64,000 bases of DNA, from contig DASWZV010000158.1 of assembly GCA_036407095.1 (NCBI GenBank), forward strand, positions 124,001 through 188,000. Direction: 5' to 3'. Below the pieces are notes generated by a model that saw only the letters and a program-made list of their open reading frames with translations, was not told the origin of the DNA and ran no database searches. This document shows, piece by piece, positions 35,091 through 44,401 of this stretch. Origin of the DNA: Gp6-AA40 sp036407095. GTDB taxonomy: Bacteria; Acidobacteriota; Vicinamibacteria; Vicinamibacterales; UBA2999. Within the stretch, counting starts at the first letter, position 1, and the number at the start of each line of letters is the position of its first letter. The translations under genes were made by a program, and so were the position numbers.

Positions 35091-35633
35091 GTGCAGATCA
35101 CCGACCTGCTGCAGCGCGTTCACGCGGGTGATCAGCAGGCACTCGACGCCATCATCCCGCTCGTATATGAGGAGCTGAAGAAGCTTGCCGCAGGGCACCT
35201 GCGGCGCGAAGGCAAAGCGCGCTCGCTGGAGACGACGGCGCTCGTTCACGAAGCGTTTCTACGGCTGGCGCGCGGCCGGCATCCCTCCTACGAAAATCGT
35301 TCCCATTTCTTCGGCATTGCTTCGAGGCTGATGCGACAGGTGCTGGTCGACCTGGCACGCGCGCGGACAGCTGATAAACGCAGCGCCATCGAGATACAGC
35401 TCACTGATCTCCCGGATGTCGGACGAGATCCGGACGAGACCATCCGGATCATGGATGACGCGCTCGAGCGGCTCGCCCGCACGGATCCTCTGAAGGTGCG
35501 CCTGATCGAAATGCGCTACTTCGGCGGCATGACGGCGGAGGAATCCGCGACGGTGCTCTCGATGTCGGTGCACGTTGTCCGTCGCGAACTGCGCCTCGGG
35601 CAGGCATGGCTGCGGCGGGAGATGGCCCGATGA
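35091..35633 (+). CDS. ECF-type RNA polymerase sigma factor, acidobacterial sigma-70 subgroup (180 aa)
   Basis: Compact sigma factor with region 2 ('AIIPLVYEELKKLAAGHLRR', then 'TTALVHEAFLRLA' and 'FFGIASRLMRQVLVDLARAR') and region 4 ('VRLIEMRYFGGMTAEESATV', 'LSMSVHVVRREL'). The pattern matches the subgroup commonly coupled to Ser/Thr kinases in Acidobacteriota and Planctomycetota. It starts with GTG at 35091. Its stop overlaps the ATG of the kinase (ATGA at 35630-35633), so kinase and sigma factor are translationally coupled; the kinase probably controls its activity by phosphorylation. No anti-sigma factor gene is seen. Confidence 0.92.
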   Translation: MQITDLLQRVHAGDQQALDAIIPLVYEELKKLAAGHLRREGKARSLETTALVHEAFLRLARGRHPSYENRSHFFGIASRLMRQVLVDLARARTADKRSAIEIQLTDLPDVGRDPDETIRIMDDALERLARTDPLKVRLIEMRYFGGMTAEESATVLSMSVHVVRRELRLGQAWLRREMAR

Positions 35634-38293
35634 ACGCCCGCGTCGAGCACGTGTTTCACCAGGTGGCGGACCTTCCCGTTGCGGCGCGGATGCAGTACTT
35701 CACCGAACACGCGGTCGACGAAGACACCCGCCGTGAAGTCGAAGCGCTGCTCGTGTTCGACCCCGGCGCCAGCGCGCGTCTTCAATACGACATCGGCGTG
35801 GCCGCCAGTCGCGCGCTGCCGATGGTGGATGCCAGCGGTTGGAGTTGTGGACCTTACCGGTTGCTGCACGTGATCGGCCGCGGGGGAATGGGAGCCGTCT
35901 ATCTGGCGGAGCGCGTCGATGGAGAGGTGATCCATCGCGCTGCAGTGAAGCTGCTTCCGTTTGGCGCTGGAGATCGGCAGCGTGAACGATTTCTTCAGGA
36001 ACGCCAGATTCTGGCGACGGTGACGCATCCCAACGTCGCCCGCCTGCTCGATGCCGGGCATCTGGAAGACGGTCAACCGTTCCTGGTCATGGAGTATGTG
36101 GATGGCCAGCCCATCGATGCCTTCACGGCGGGTTGGAGCGTCCGTCGAACGATCGCGTTGTTCCTCGACGTCTGCGCCGCTGTCGCCCATCTGCACCGGC
36201 ATCTGATCGTGCATCGCGATCTGAAGCCGGGCAACATCCTCGTGACCGCCGACGGCGAGCCAAAGCTCCTCGACTTCGGGATCGCCACGCTCCTCGAGCT
36301 CAGGACCGATCCGACGATGACCGGGCTTCGCATGCTGACGCCGTCCTACGCCAGTCCGGAACAGATTACGGGTGGAGAGATCAGCACGGCGAGCGATATC
36401 TATTCACTGGGTGCGCTTCTCTATCGTCTGCTTGCGGGCAGGAGTCCACACGACGTCTCCGCAAATTCTGCCGAGGCGATCGTCCATGCGGTGACGACTC
36501 GGGAGATCGAGCGTCCGAGTCGGACGGTCCCTGAGCTGAAGGGTGATGTGGACGCCATCCTGCTGAAGGCCCTTCGGAGAGATCCGCGAGATCGATACAC
36601 CACGGTGGAGCATTTCGCCGATGACCTGCAGGCGTTCCTCGCCTCGCGCCCGGTCCGGGCGCGGTCGGGGAATGCGTGGTATCGCGCGCGCAAGTTTTTT
36701 CGGCGCCACTGGGTCCCGTCGGTGGCAGCGGCTGCGGTGATCGCAAGCCTTGCGGTGGGCCTGTACATCGCAAACCGCGAGCGTACCGTGGCGCAGCGGC
36801 GATTTGATCAAGTACGGCGACTCGCGACTCGAGTACTCGCGCTGGACGCAAGCCTCTCGAGTCAGCCCGGTGTCACGAAAACCAGGCAGGAAATCGTCGC
36901 GATGTCGAAGGAGTATCTGGAGGGACTCGTGTCCGATGCGGGTGCCGACCCGGCGTTGGCGCTCGAGTTGGGGACGGCCTATCTCTCGCTGGCCGGCGTT
37001 CAGGGGGTCCCCACCGGGTCGAACCTTGGCTCGTACGATGAAGCGGAGAAAAGTCTCATCAAAGCCGAGTCATTGTTGGAGAGTGTCATCCACTCTTCCG
37101 CAGCGAACCGCGCCGCTCTCCTGAAGCTGGCCGAAGTCAGTCACGATCGCATGATTCTCGCGGATGCCGGTCGCCGCCCCGAGCAGGCACTGTCTTACGC
37201 GAAGAACGCGGCCGAACGGCTGGAGCGATGGTTCGATCACGGCGATCCGACCCGTGACGAGACGAGGATGGCCTTTCGTGTCCTCCAGAACATCGCGCTC
37301 GCTTACAAGAACAATCATCGATACGACGACTCCATCCGCTACGCACGGCGAGCCATCGAAATCTCGCGCTCCTTGCCCGATGTCGGACCGTACCACGCAA
37401 GTAGCCTGAGTCTGATTGCCGATGCGCTGCGTTTGTCTGGAGATCTGGAAGGCGCCCTCAACGCCATCACCGACGCTCGACGGAATCTGGAGACCAGCAC
37501 GAATTTTCCATCGCCCGGCACTCGACTGACCACCACCTTCAATGTTCTGTGGCGACAAGGAGTCATCCTGGGAGGCGACGGTCAAATCAATCTGGGCCGT
37601 CCCGACGATGCGGTCGTGTCTTTACAGGCAGCGTTCGATCTCATTGAGGATTTCGCGAGGACCGACGCCGACAACGCCAGCAGCCGCATCCTGTTCTCCT
37701 CGGCCGGTCGCGAGCTCGGCAACATCCTGAGCCATCGTGAACCGGAACGCGCTCTGGCGATCTACACGCACGCGCTCCGCCGGCTCCGGGAGATCAAGAA
37801 CAACACAAGCGCACGCCGTGGAGAGGCGGAGCTGATGGCTGCGTCATCGTATGTGCTGCGGCGCCTTGAGCGTCGGGACGAAGCCCGAATGCAGATCGAG
37901 GCGGCTTTCCAGTTGTTGCGCGAGACGAAGGCGTATCCGGCGGATCGGGTTGTGCCTGGCGGTGAAGTGGACAGCGTTCTTCGCAGCTGGGCGGATCACC
38001 TCGCCGACACGAATCAGTCGCAGCGAGCGGCTGAGAGCTATCAGGAACTGCTCGATAAAGTGATCGCGTCACGCCCCGATCCACAGAACGATCTGCGCGA
38101 CGCCACCGCGCTGTCGCGCATTTACGAGTCGCTCGGCGGTCTTCACGCACGAAACGGGAACGGCGAGCGGGCCAACGAGATGTCCTCGCGTCGACTCGAG
38201 ATCTGGCGAGAGTGGAATCGCAAGCTCCCGCAGAATCCCTTCATCCGCCAACAACTCCAACTCGCCTCCACTCCTCGAGTGAGGCACCTCTGA
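35630..38293 (+). CDS. Membrane Ser/Thr protein kinase with TPR-like C-terminal domain (887 aa)
   Basis: PknB-type kinase domain at about 76-345: glycine loop 'GRGGMGAVY' (83-91), Lys107, catalytic 'HRDLKPGN' (195-202), 'DFG' (215-217) and 'SYASPEQ'. One TM helix follows at about 361-384 ('VPSVAAAAVIASLAVGLYIA'). The remaining ~500 residues are alpha-helical, with TPR-like repeats such as 'ALAYKNNHRYDDSIRYARRA'. The first ~70 residues form a small helical domain typical of kinases encoded next to ECF sigma factors. It overlaps the sigma-factor stop by 4 bp. A 12-bp stem hairpin 15 bp after its stop likely ends transcription. The likely role is stress or envelope sensing that signals to the sigma factor; the sensed cue is unknown. 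Confidence 0.93.
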   Translation: MNARVEHVFHQVADLPVAARMQYFTEHAVDEDTRREVEALLVFDPGASARLQYDIGVAASRALPMVDASGWSCGPYRLLHVIGRGGMGAVYLAERVDGEVIHRAAVKLLPFGAGDRQRERFLQERQILATVTHPNVARLLDAGHLEDGQPFLVMEYVDGQPIDAFTAGWSVRRTIALFLDVCAAVAHLHRHLIVHRDLKPGNILVTADGEPKLLDFGIATLLELRTDPTMTGLRMLTPSYASPEQITGGEISTASDIYSLGALLYRLLAGRSPHDVSANSAEAIVHAVTTREIERPSRTVPELKGDVDAILLKALRRDPRDRYTTVEHFADDLQAFLASRPVRARSGNAWYRARKFFRRHWVPSVAAAAVIASLAVGLYIANRERTVAQRRFDQVRRLATRVLALDASLSSQPGVTKTRQEIVAMSKEYLEGLVSDAGADPALALELGTAYLSLAGVQGVPTGSNLGSYDEAEKSLIKAESLLESVIHSSAANRAALLKLAEVSHDRMILADAGRRPEQALSYAKNAAERLERWFDHGDPTRDETRMAFRVLQNIALAYKNNHRYDDSIRYARRAIEISRSLPDVGPYHASSLSLIADALRLSGDLEGALNAITDARRNLETSTNFPSPGTRLTTTFNVLWRQGVILGGDGQINLGRPDDAVVSLQAAFDLIEDFARTDADNASSRILFSSAGRELGNILSHREPERALAIYTHALRRLREIKNNTSARRGEAELMAASSYVLRRLERRDEARMQIEAAFQLLRETKAYPADRVVPGGEVDSVLRSWADHLADTNQSQRAAESYQELLDKVIASRPDPQNDLRDATALSRIYESLGGLHARNGNGERANEMSSRRLEIWREWNRKLPQNPFIRQQLQLASTPRVRHL

Positions 38294-38307
38294 AATGCTC
38301 TCTCGAG

Positions 38308-38340
38308 TCCGCCGGGCCAGCGGCGAGATGGCCCGGCGGA
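38308..38340 (+). terminator. Stem-loop terminator candidate after the kinase gene
   Basis: A perfect 12-bp GC-rich stem (TCCGCCGGGCCA at 38308-38319 paired with 38329-38340) with a 9-nt loop lies 15 bp after the kinase stop. No T-run follows, so it may slow polymerase or act with another factor rather than be a classic intrinsic terminator. Confidence 0.5.
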
Positions 38341-38463
38341 GCGGATGGCGAGAGGACTAGTGGTGCCTACCTCGCGAATCGGGACCGGCCACTCCGTTGT
38401 CGCGGCCGGCGGATCGCTGTCGTGGCTGGTTGTCGGCGGTGCTCTGCCAGTTCATACGGTCCA

Positions 38464-40197
38464 CTAGTTCCCGTGCGCGGCTGCCGTTTGAATGGCGCTC
38501 TTGTCGTTGTTGCTCAACAGGCCGGCGTCCTTCAGAACGTTCGTCAGGTGCGACACATCGCTCACGAACTGCCCGTGGTTGCTTGCGCTCCCCTGAATCT
38601 GGGCAATCAGATCCGCCGTCGTACAGCCGTTGCTGAACAGGATGTTGGCGACGCCTGTGTTCTCGCCGTCGATCACGATCGTCGGCGCGAAGTTCGAGTG
38701 CACGCTGCAGTCCACGTCGTCTGCGACTCCGTCGAGGTCCGCATCGGCGAACCAGCCCAGGTCGCGCAACAACTCGAGCGTGAGGTCGTCGGGCGCCTTG
38801 AGTCGGTGTGTCAGGTCCGGGTTGATCGCCGGCTCCATCAACAGGTTCTTGAACGCCACCGTGTCGTAGTGCGAGACCGACGATCCTGGAGCGACAGGAA
38901 GCGGCGCGTACAACCGGGCGCGGCCTGCCGGCGTGGCGCCGGCGCGGACCGTCGGATCGACGCTAACCGTCGCGCTGACGGTCGTCTGTCCGAGAATGGC
39001 GAGGCCATCGGCGCGTGTCATGCTGACCGCCGGGATCGTCACGAACGCACCATTGACGCCGTCGTCCGCCATGCCGGGCGGCGGCGCGTTCACGTTCGCG
39101 GCATTGTTGTAGATGATCACCGCGAGGGCTCCGGCGTTGGTGGCGTTTCGCGCTTTGACCGCGAACCCGCACGTACCGCGCTCGACCAGCGCGATCTTGC
39201 CGGCGACGGCCGCTGCGTTGGTGAACGCCGTGCAGCCGTCAGTCGTCGCGGGACCTGCCGGGTTCGCATCATCTTGGGCCGCCACCACGAAAGCAAAGAC
39301 GTTCGGGTTGCCGATGCGTGGCCCGAACGCTGCGGTGCCGAACTGAAAGAATCCCGCGATCGCCGCCGGCGCAAGCACGCGCACCTCGGGATTCCCGAGC
39401 TGGAGCACTTGCGGGACGTCGGCCGTAACGCTCGCACCGTCCCAGAACAAGCGGCCGAAGCGTGTCGTGGACGCGAGCCGCTCGGCGTCGGTCATCTCGT
39501 TCCAGTGCAGTCCGCTCGAGTCGTCGACGAGGTGGCGCGCGAAGATGTCGGTCTGTCCCGCAAAGTTTCGTCCTGTGGTGGGGCTGACGAACGTCAGGAA
39601 GTTCAGCCCGTGACCGAGCTCGTGCAGCACGACCGTCACGAGGTCATTCAGCGCGCCGTGGTTGTTGTCGAGACCAAGGTAGAAATTGAAGTCGCTGCTG
39701 AACCGCGCGCTGATGTCGGGGAACCCAGCCGGCGCACCTTCGAGCGCGGCGAGATCGACACCGGCGAGTTTGTCGGCAAGGGACGAGCCATACCAGGTGG
39801 CGGGGAATTCGGCTCCCGGATAGAAGCCCGGACCCAGCCCTGGAAAGTCGGAGAACGCGGCTGTCGGTCCGGCGGATCCAAGGACATTGGCGCCGAGCGG
39901 ATCGAAAGCTGCGAGGACGATGATGGTGACGGGGCTGTCGAGCGTGGCACCCCAGATATCGGCGGCGTGCTGAAACGCGATCAGCCGCTGCGCCCCCTTC
40001 GTCGTGCCCGGGTTTCCACCGACCGGCGCCGCGGGCGTCGGATCGTTGAACCCTTCACCCGGACCATCGTTGTTGACGACGATGATGGTAGCCGCGGCGA
40101 AAGCAGGACGGCTTGCCGTGGTGACAAATCCGAATACCAACAACGCTGCGCAGAGGACGCGCCTGGTTCTCGTCGAGACAAGAGTTTTTGTGATCAT
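38464..40197 (-). CDS. Secreted PA-domain zinc metallopeptidase (577 aa)
   Basis: The ATG at 40197 follows a GAGGAG box and opens a signal peptide ending near 'ASRPAFA' (residue 34). The zinc motif HELGHGLNF starts at residue 192. A protease-associated (PA) domain follows at about 290-390 ('GKIALVERGTCGFAVKARN', 'AGALAVIIYNN'), a lid found in secreted peptidases. The C-terminus has a small Ala/Asn-rich helical tail ('FVSDVSHLTNVLKDAG'). It probably degrades extracellular or periplasmic protein. The small secreted protein gene just upstream (13 bp) is likely co-expressed. Because the third zinc ligand cannot be fixed by eye, the exact clan is uncertain. Confidence 0.85.
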   Translation of the reverse strand: MITKTLVSTRTRRVLCAALLVFGFVTTASRPAFAAATIIVVNNDGPGEGFNDPTPAAPVGGNPGTTKGAQRLIAFQHAADIWGATLDSPVTIIVLAAFDPLGANVLGSAGPTAAFSDFPGLGPGFYPGAEFPATWYGSSLADKLAGVDLAALEGAPAGFPDISARFSSDFNFYLGLDNNHGALNDLVTVVLHELGHGLNFLTFVSPTTGRNFAGQTDIFARHLVDDSSGLHWNEMTDAERLASTTRFGRLFWDGASVTADVPQVLQLGNPEVRVLAPAAIAGFFQFGTAAFGPRIGNPNVFAFVVAAQDDANPAGPATTDGCTAFTNAAAVAGKIALVERGTCGFAVKARNATNAGALAVIIYNNAANVNAPPPGMADDGVNGAFVTIPAVSMTRADGLAILGQTTVSATVSVDPTVRAGATPAGRARLYAPLPVAPGSSVSHYDTVAFKNLLMEPAINPDLTHRLKAPDDLTLELLRDLGWFADADLDGVADDVDCSVHSNFAPTIVIDGENTGVANILFSNGCTTADLIAQIQGSASNHGQFVSDVSHLTNVLKDAGLLSNNDKSAIQTAAAHGN

Positions 40198-40210
40198 GAG
40201 TGATCTCCTC

Positions 40211-40609
40211 TTACTGCTGCGTCGTGTCTTCGACGATGCCGAGGAACTCCGTCGCTTCATCGAACGTGGTGACGCATCGCAGCTCCCACATCCCGTCCTC
40301 GCCGGGCCTGGCGAGCATCACCGACTGGAACCGCCCATCGATGTTGACGGCCTTGGTGCCGTTGGCGAGCGTAGTGACTTGGAGACCCTCCGTCGATCGG
40401 TTCGTCATCTCGATGAGCGAGTCGACGAGCGCTGCGGTTTCCTGCGGCGTCGGCAGACGAAGCGTGCCCGTCTGCGGATCGACTGTGATCGGTCGTGTGG
40501 CGACGTACTTCTTGTTCCGGCGCTGATTGTCTTGCGCTGATGCCGTGAGCGACCACGCGGACATCAGAGCAAGACACACCGCGGCGGCGAGTAGGCGGGT
40601 ACTCTTCAT
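40211..40609 (-). CDS. Small secreted protein encoded with the PA-domain peptidase (132 aa)
   Basis: An AAGGAG box precedes the ATG at 40609. A signal peptide (MKSTRLLAAAVCLALMSAWS, cleavage near 'ASA' at residue 25) leads into a compact ~105-residue domain: 'RPITVDPQTGTLRLPTPQET' then 'GLQVTTLANGTKAVNIDGRF' and 'MWELRCVTTFDEATEFL'. I do not recognise a named family. The gene ends 13 bp before the peptidase start, so the two form an operon. The small product may be an inhibitor, chaperone or propeptide-like partner of the peptidase; this is inferred from position only. Confidence 0.75.
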   Translation of the reverse strand: MKSTRLLAAAVCLALMSAWSLTASAQDNQRRNKKYVATRPITVDPQTGTLRLPTPQETAALVDSLIEMTNRSTEGLQVTTLANGTKAVNIDGRFQSVMLARPGEDGMWELRCVTTFDEATEFLGIVEDTTQQ

Positions 40610-40777
40610 ATCGGCTCCTTGGAAGGAAAGGCGACCGGACGCGAAACGCCGGTCGCGGCGGAGCGATATTACCCGTAGCTCGTGTGCAAATCTGCGACTC
40701 CTGCACCCTTGTCCAAGGCCGCGGGTCCAGGCGACGGGATTGAGGTGGAACGGCCGGCGGCTTGTCCGCCGTAGCCT

Positions 40778-42010
40778 TCAGCGGAGGCGGGTGATCTCCG
40801 CGGTGACGCCTTTGATCGTGAGTTGCGTGCCGAATGGCCGCGACAAATCCGCCAGACGTTCGAGAATGTAACCGGCCTGCGCACCCGACGCCGGCGACGG
40901 CAAGCCGCGCGTGAAAAGGAATGGATTCGTGGCGCGCGGGTCCTGCACGTCGGGCTGCCCTTCACCGAGGACGTTCATCACGATCGGCTGCAGGGAGATC
41001 GATTTGAGCGTCTTGCCTTGGAACTCGAGGTAGGCGACCGCGCTCTCGAAGTTGATCGGTTCGTGGATGTAGGTCAGCGTCGGCGGCACGTTGTAGATGA
41101 AGTTGCCGAGGTCGTAGAAGATGGGGCGCCCGCGGTAGATCTCGATGCCATGGAGCAGCGGCGCGCCGTGCATCACCACGATGTCCGCGCCGGCGTCGAC
41201 CTCGGCGTGCACCCACTTCTTCAGCCAGTCGTTCGGCGCAAGCCGCTCGGCCATGCCTTCGGTGAAGATGGTCGTGAACGAATGGTTCCCGAACACATGG
41301 TTGTGCTGATAGACGATCACGAGATCGGCGTTCTGGCGCGCCTGCCGGATGCTCCGCAGGATGCGTTCGCTGTCCTCGGCGTACGGAGTATTGGGTGGAG
41401 CACCGGGCAGATCGGTGGTGGCCTCGTTATCCTTGTCGCCGGCTTTGATCCGCAGCTCGTTGACACCAGGGCGGTCGGCTCCGGCCATGCCGCCTGCGGC
41501 GATCAGGCCCGAGGCGCTCGACACCAGCGCGACGGTGCCTTTGCCGGTTCGAAGGTAGGCCGGTGCCGATGCCTCCTCCAGATTCTTGCCGATGCCGGCG
41601 TGGACGATCCCCCGGCTTTCGACTTCATGCAACGTGTTGAGAATGCCGGTCGCCTGCATGTCGAAGGCATGATTGTTCGACAGCGACAGCAGGTTGAAAC
41701 CGAACGCTTTGAGCGCGTCGAGCGTCTGGGGCGGGGTCAGAAAGCCTCGGCCTTCTTTGACCGACTGGCCCGGCAACGCGACCGCGGCCTCGAGATTCGT
41801 GAACACCACGTCGCCCTTCAGGAGTCCCTGGATCACCGGAACGGCCTTGGGTGCCGTCGCGCGCAGGTCGGACCGAAGCATCGACTGGCCCGTGAGCGTA
41901 ATAATCAGCGGCGTTGCCTGGGCGCGGACGGTTGCGCGCGCAGCCGCAAGAAGGGTGATCGCGCAGGCGATGGTCGCCAGCAGGCGACCGGCGTTCAAGA
42001 ACAGTCTCAC
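40778..42010 (-). CDS. CapA-family (poly-gamma-glutamate capsule-like) metallophosphatase-fold protein (410 aa)
   Basis: The GTG at 42010 sits behind a GGAGGT box and directly opens a signal peptide (VRLFLNAGRLLATIACAITL and AlaAla-rich end). CapA family motifs follow: 'DVVFTNLEAAVA', 'FNLLSLSNNHAFDM', 'TLHEVESRGIVHAGIG', 'DLVIVYQHNHVFGN', 'DAGADIVVMHGAPLLHGIEI' and 'YDLGNFIYN'. These metal-binding His/Asn residues are those of the calcineurin-like fold. The role is probably in cell-surface polymer metabolism, but no capB, capC or capE is nearby, so capsule synthesis is not implied. A decayed second copy of its 3' end lies at about 50000-50225. Confidence 0.87.
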   Translation of the reverse strand: MRLFLNAGRLLATIACAITLLAAARATVRAQATPLIITLTGQSMLRSDLRATAPKAVPVIQGLLKGDVVFTNLEAAVALPGQSVKEGRGFLTPPQTLDALKAFGFNLLSLSNNHAFDMQATGILNTLHEVESRGIVHAGIGKNLEEASAPAYLRTGKGTVALVSSASGLIAAGGMAGADRPGVNELRIKAGDKDNEATTDLPGAPPNTPYAEDSERILRSIRQARQNADLVIVYQHNHVFGNHSFTTIFTEGMAERLAPNDWLKKWVHAEVDAGADIVVMHGAPLLHGIEIYRGRPIFYDLGNFIYNVPPTLTYIHEPINFESAVAYLEFQGKTLKSISLQPIVMNVLGEGQPDVQDPRATNPFLFTRGLPSPASGAQAGYILERLADLSRPFGTQLTIKGVTAEITRLR

Positions 42011-42184
42011 AGAAACCTCCGCTGAGATTATCCGCGATGCGGTATCGTTCGAGCCGCTCACACCAGGTTCCTCGACACGCTCTACGCGGAGCTCGGCGCC
42101 GGTCGGCGCTGAGGCGCACGAGGGTTGTCCACGTCACAAACCGAGGCCCTATCCCGTCTCACTGTTGGAGACAGGAGGAGCGAC

Positions 42185-42637
42185 ATGTCCAGAGACATGA
42201 TCGATACGGGTCCGTGTGTGTTTTCACGAGTTCACCACCTGCTTGCCGCCGCTGTCATCGGGGTGTGCATTCTTGCCGCACCGGCGGTCGCACAGGTGGC
42301 GGACCAGCCGGCGGCCGTGACTGTCAACACCCTGACCCCGAAGCGGCTCGCGGCCAGCACAGCCGCCGCGGTAGGGCTGATCGGCACGGCTATCGGTGCA
42401 CTCGCGCTGGCTCGATCCACCAGTCGTCTCGGCGCCGGCAACGTGCGACGCGGCGCGATGGTGGCCCTTGTGATGGGGCCGATCGGCCTGGTCGCCGGTG
42501 CGCTGGTGGTGGCCACTGCCGACGGTGGTCTGGGCACGGGCAATGGGCTGGCAGGGGGAATCGTGGCCATGGCGGTGGGCCTGATCGGCATGACCCTCGG
42601 CGGGCTGGCTCTGGCCCGCTCACGCCGCATCGCCTGA
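42185..42637 (+). CDS. Small four-helix membrane protein, DUF6223-like (150 aa)
   Basis: A strong GGAGGAG box precedes the ATG at 42185. A signal-like first helix (about 17-36) is followed by three hydrophobic helices: 'AASTAAAVGLIGTAIGALAL', 'GAMVALVMGPIGLVAGALVV' and 'AGGIVAMAVGLIGMTLGGLA', with 'TADGGLGTGNG' between the last two. The helices repeat the pattern Gly-Leu-Ile-Gly-Gly-Leu-Ala-Leu-Ala-Arg. It resembles what I recall of DUF6223 proteins, which have no known function. It is monocistronic and convergent with the selenoprotein operon. Confidence 0.75.
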   Translation: MSRDMIDTGPCVFSRVHHLLAAAVIGVCILAAPAVAQVADQPAAVTVNTLTPKRLAASTAAAVGLIGTAIGALALARSTSRLGAGNVRRGAMVALVMGPIGLVAGALVVATADGGLGTGNGLAGGIVAMAVGLIGMTLGGLALARSRRIA

Positions 42638-42691
42638 TGACGTGCGCAAGGCGTCAGCTCGGTCAACGAGAGGTCGGATCGATCGAGCTGG

Positions 42692-44320
42692 TCAACGCCA
42701 CGCGTCGATGGAGACGGTCGACCGCAGCGATCCGCTGATCATCTTCCACGCGCCCTGCGTCTCCCCGCCGGCGACGACGATGTTGATCTCCGATGGTTCG
42801 AAAATCGGGATCACGTCGTCAGGCTTCGCCTTGAGGCGGGCGGCGTACGGCTCGACACCGGCAACGGCGCGGGGCCGCATGAGGTACTGAATCCACTGAT
42901 TGTCCCAGTACTCGCGCGCCGTCAGCAGCGCGTTCTCGGCACACCACTCGATCAACTTCTCTTTCGTGTCGAAGCCAAGCTTGATGAATCCGCGCGCGAC
43001 GATCGGATCCATCACGAACAGCGGCTGACTGTACTGCTCGACCGCGGCGAGGGAGCGGCGCATCTTCTCCTGCCACGTCGCCCGCGGGCCATAGCCGGCA
43101 TGCGTGTACCAGCCACCGAAGAAGATGCTGGCGATGCTCTCGGTTGGTTTGAAACCCTTTTGCACGTGCAGCGGCTGCCATGGACTGCGCTCCTCCGCCT
43201 CAGGGATCACCGCAGTGTAGGCATACCAGTTCCCGAGAGACCCCATGTAGGTATCGTCGGGTACCGATCCACCCTGGAGGTTCTGCGACAGGAGACCGTA
43301 GGCCCGGCCGATTGTGGCGTTCGCGTGATTGTACGGACCCATCGCGCCGATCCCCGAGTTCATCGTGATCTCGTTGCGGATGGGACCGTTGACGACGGTT
43401 ATCGTCGCGAACGAATTCGTGCTGCTCGACCTTGCGGAGATACCGCTCGACGCGAGCGCGAGAATGACCGGGAAGTACTCGGGCCGCGCCCCCGCCATCA
43501 CGGCGTTGACCGCCACTTTCTCCACGGTGAATTCCCAGAATTCGCGGAACGCCGTCGGTCGAAGACGTCCGACGATCTCATCAGGCCGACGGCTCGTCCC
43601 TTTGAGCATCGCCTCGACGCGCGCTTCCGTCGGCAGCACGATCGGAAGGCAGTCGGTCCAGTGGTTCTCGTCGAACAGCCGCTGAAGGTTGTCCTCGGTG
43701 TCGGACGGCAGCAGTCGCGGCGTCGTCCGCTCGAACGACAGCCCCTGGAGATCCGCAGCATCGGGCGGAACCGTGAGGCCATCGAGCACGCCCTGCATGA
43801 AGGGCCGCCCAGACACGGGATCCTGCCCCTCGATGTACGCGCGAAGATCGCCGGGCGAACGGTCGACTACCGGCTGCGGCACATAGGCCTGACGCAGGCT
43901 CGACATACCCATGGACAGCGCCGTCGCCTTGCACAGCCGTGCGAACACGTGCGTGTGCACTGCAATGGAGGGGATGCCGTCCTGCTCTAACGCCGCGGCG
44001 AGCCCGACGACCGTCGGGCTACAGGTACTTCAAAGACCAACTCCGAGAATGGCGGCGTCTCCATCCGACGCGATCGTCTTCCGCATCTGCTCATCGTCCG
44101 ACCACGTTTCCTTCGGCCTGATGGTACGGACGTCGACTGCCGGCAGGTGCTCGCCAAACCAGTGCCGCAGTTGATCCATGAACACGTCGGAGTTGTCGAA
44201 CAGGCAGTCGACCAGATAGATCGTCTTGCCGTCCAGCGCCGGCAGCCGCGGCGCCAGGCGCTTGCCAACGACCTTGGGCGGGTACCCCCGCGGATCGTGA
44301 ACGGTCATCTGCTCAGCCAT
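42692..44320 (-). CDS. Selenoprotein 1: UGSC-like U-S-T-C protein with in-frame UGA (542 aa, Sec97)
   Basis: Read conventionally, this region gives a 96-aa ORF (start 44320) and a separate ORF. The two are in the same frame, separated only by TGA at 44030-44032, and the sequence on both sides is continuous protein: 'AAILGVGL-U-STCSPTVVGLA'. With Sec at residue 97 the product has a U-x-x-C redox motif. The N-terminal ~150 aa resemble UGSC-family (seleno)proteins. The C-terminal ~390 aa carry 'WTDCLPIVLPTEARVEAMLK', 'VEKVAVNAVMAGARPEYFPV', 'NGPIRNEITMNSGIGAMGPY' and 'HANATIGRAYGLL', which I recall as a separate partner of UGSC proteins elsewhere. A SECIS-like hairpin sits 9 nt after the UGA. 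GGAGAAG precedes the ATG at 44320. The reaction is unknown. Confidence 0.87.
44001..44020 (-). promoter_or_regulatory. SECIS-like hairpin of selenoprotein 1
   Basis: On the coding strand an 8-bp perfect stem (AGCCCGAC / GUCGGGCU) closes a GGUC loop. It begins exactly 9 nt after the in-frame UGA (44030-44032), placing the loop G at about 18 nt from the UGA. This fits the known bacterial SECIS rule: an apical stem-loop with G and U in the loop shortly after the UGA, inside the coding region. SelB would bind it to deliver Sec-tRNA. Confidence 0.8.
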
Positions 44321-44401
44321 GCTTCTCCGTCCTCGATTCCCGTTCCCTCATTCCGCCGGCTGCCTGCTCCTGCTGCTTCCTGATTCCTGATTCCTTGTCT
44401 C

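Noticed and set aside
42692..43960. Stand-alone 422-aa protein starting at 43960, with a separate 96-aa protein upstream
   Set aside because: Same frame, only one TGA between, conserved sequence and hairpin around it in two paralogues. A Sec-containing single gene explains it better.
44321..44401. Short CCTGATT direct repeats between the two selenoprotein genes as a regulatory element
   Set aside because: Two or three degenerate copies in a pyrimidine-rich spacer; likely slippage, with no further structure.
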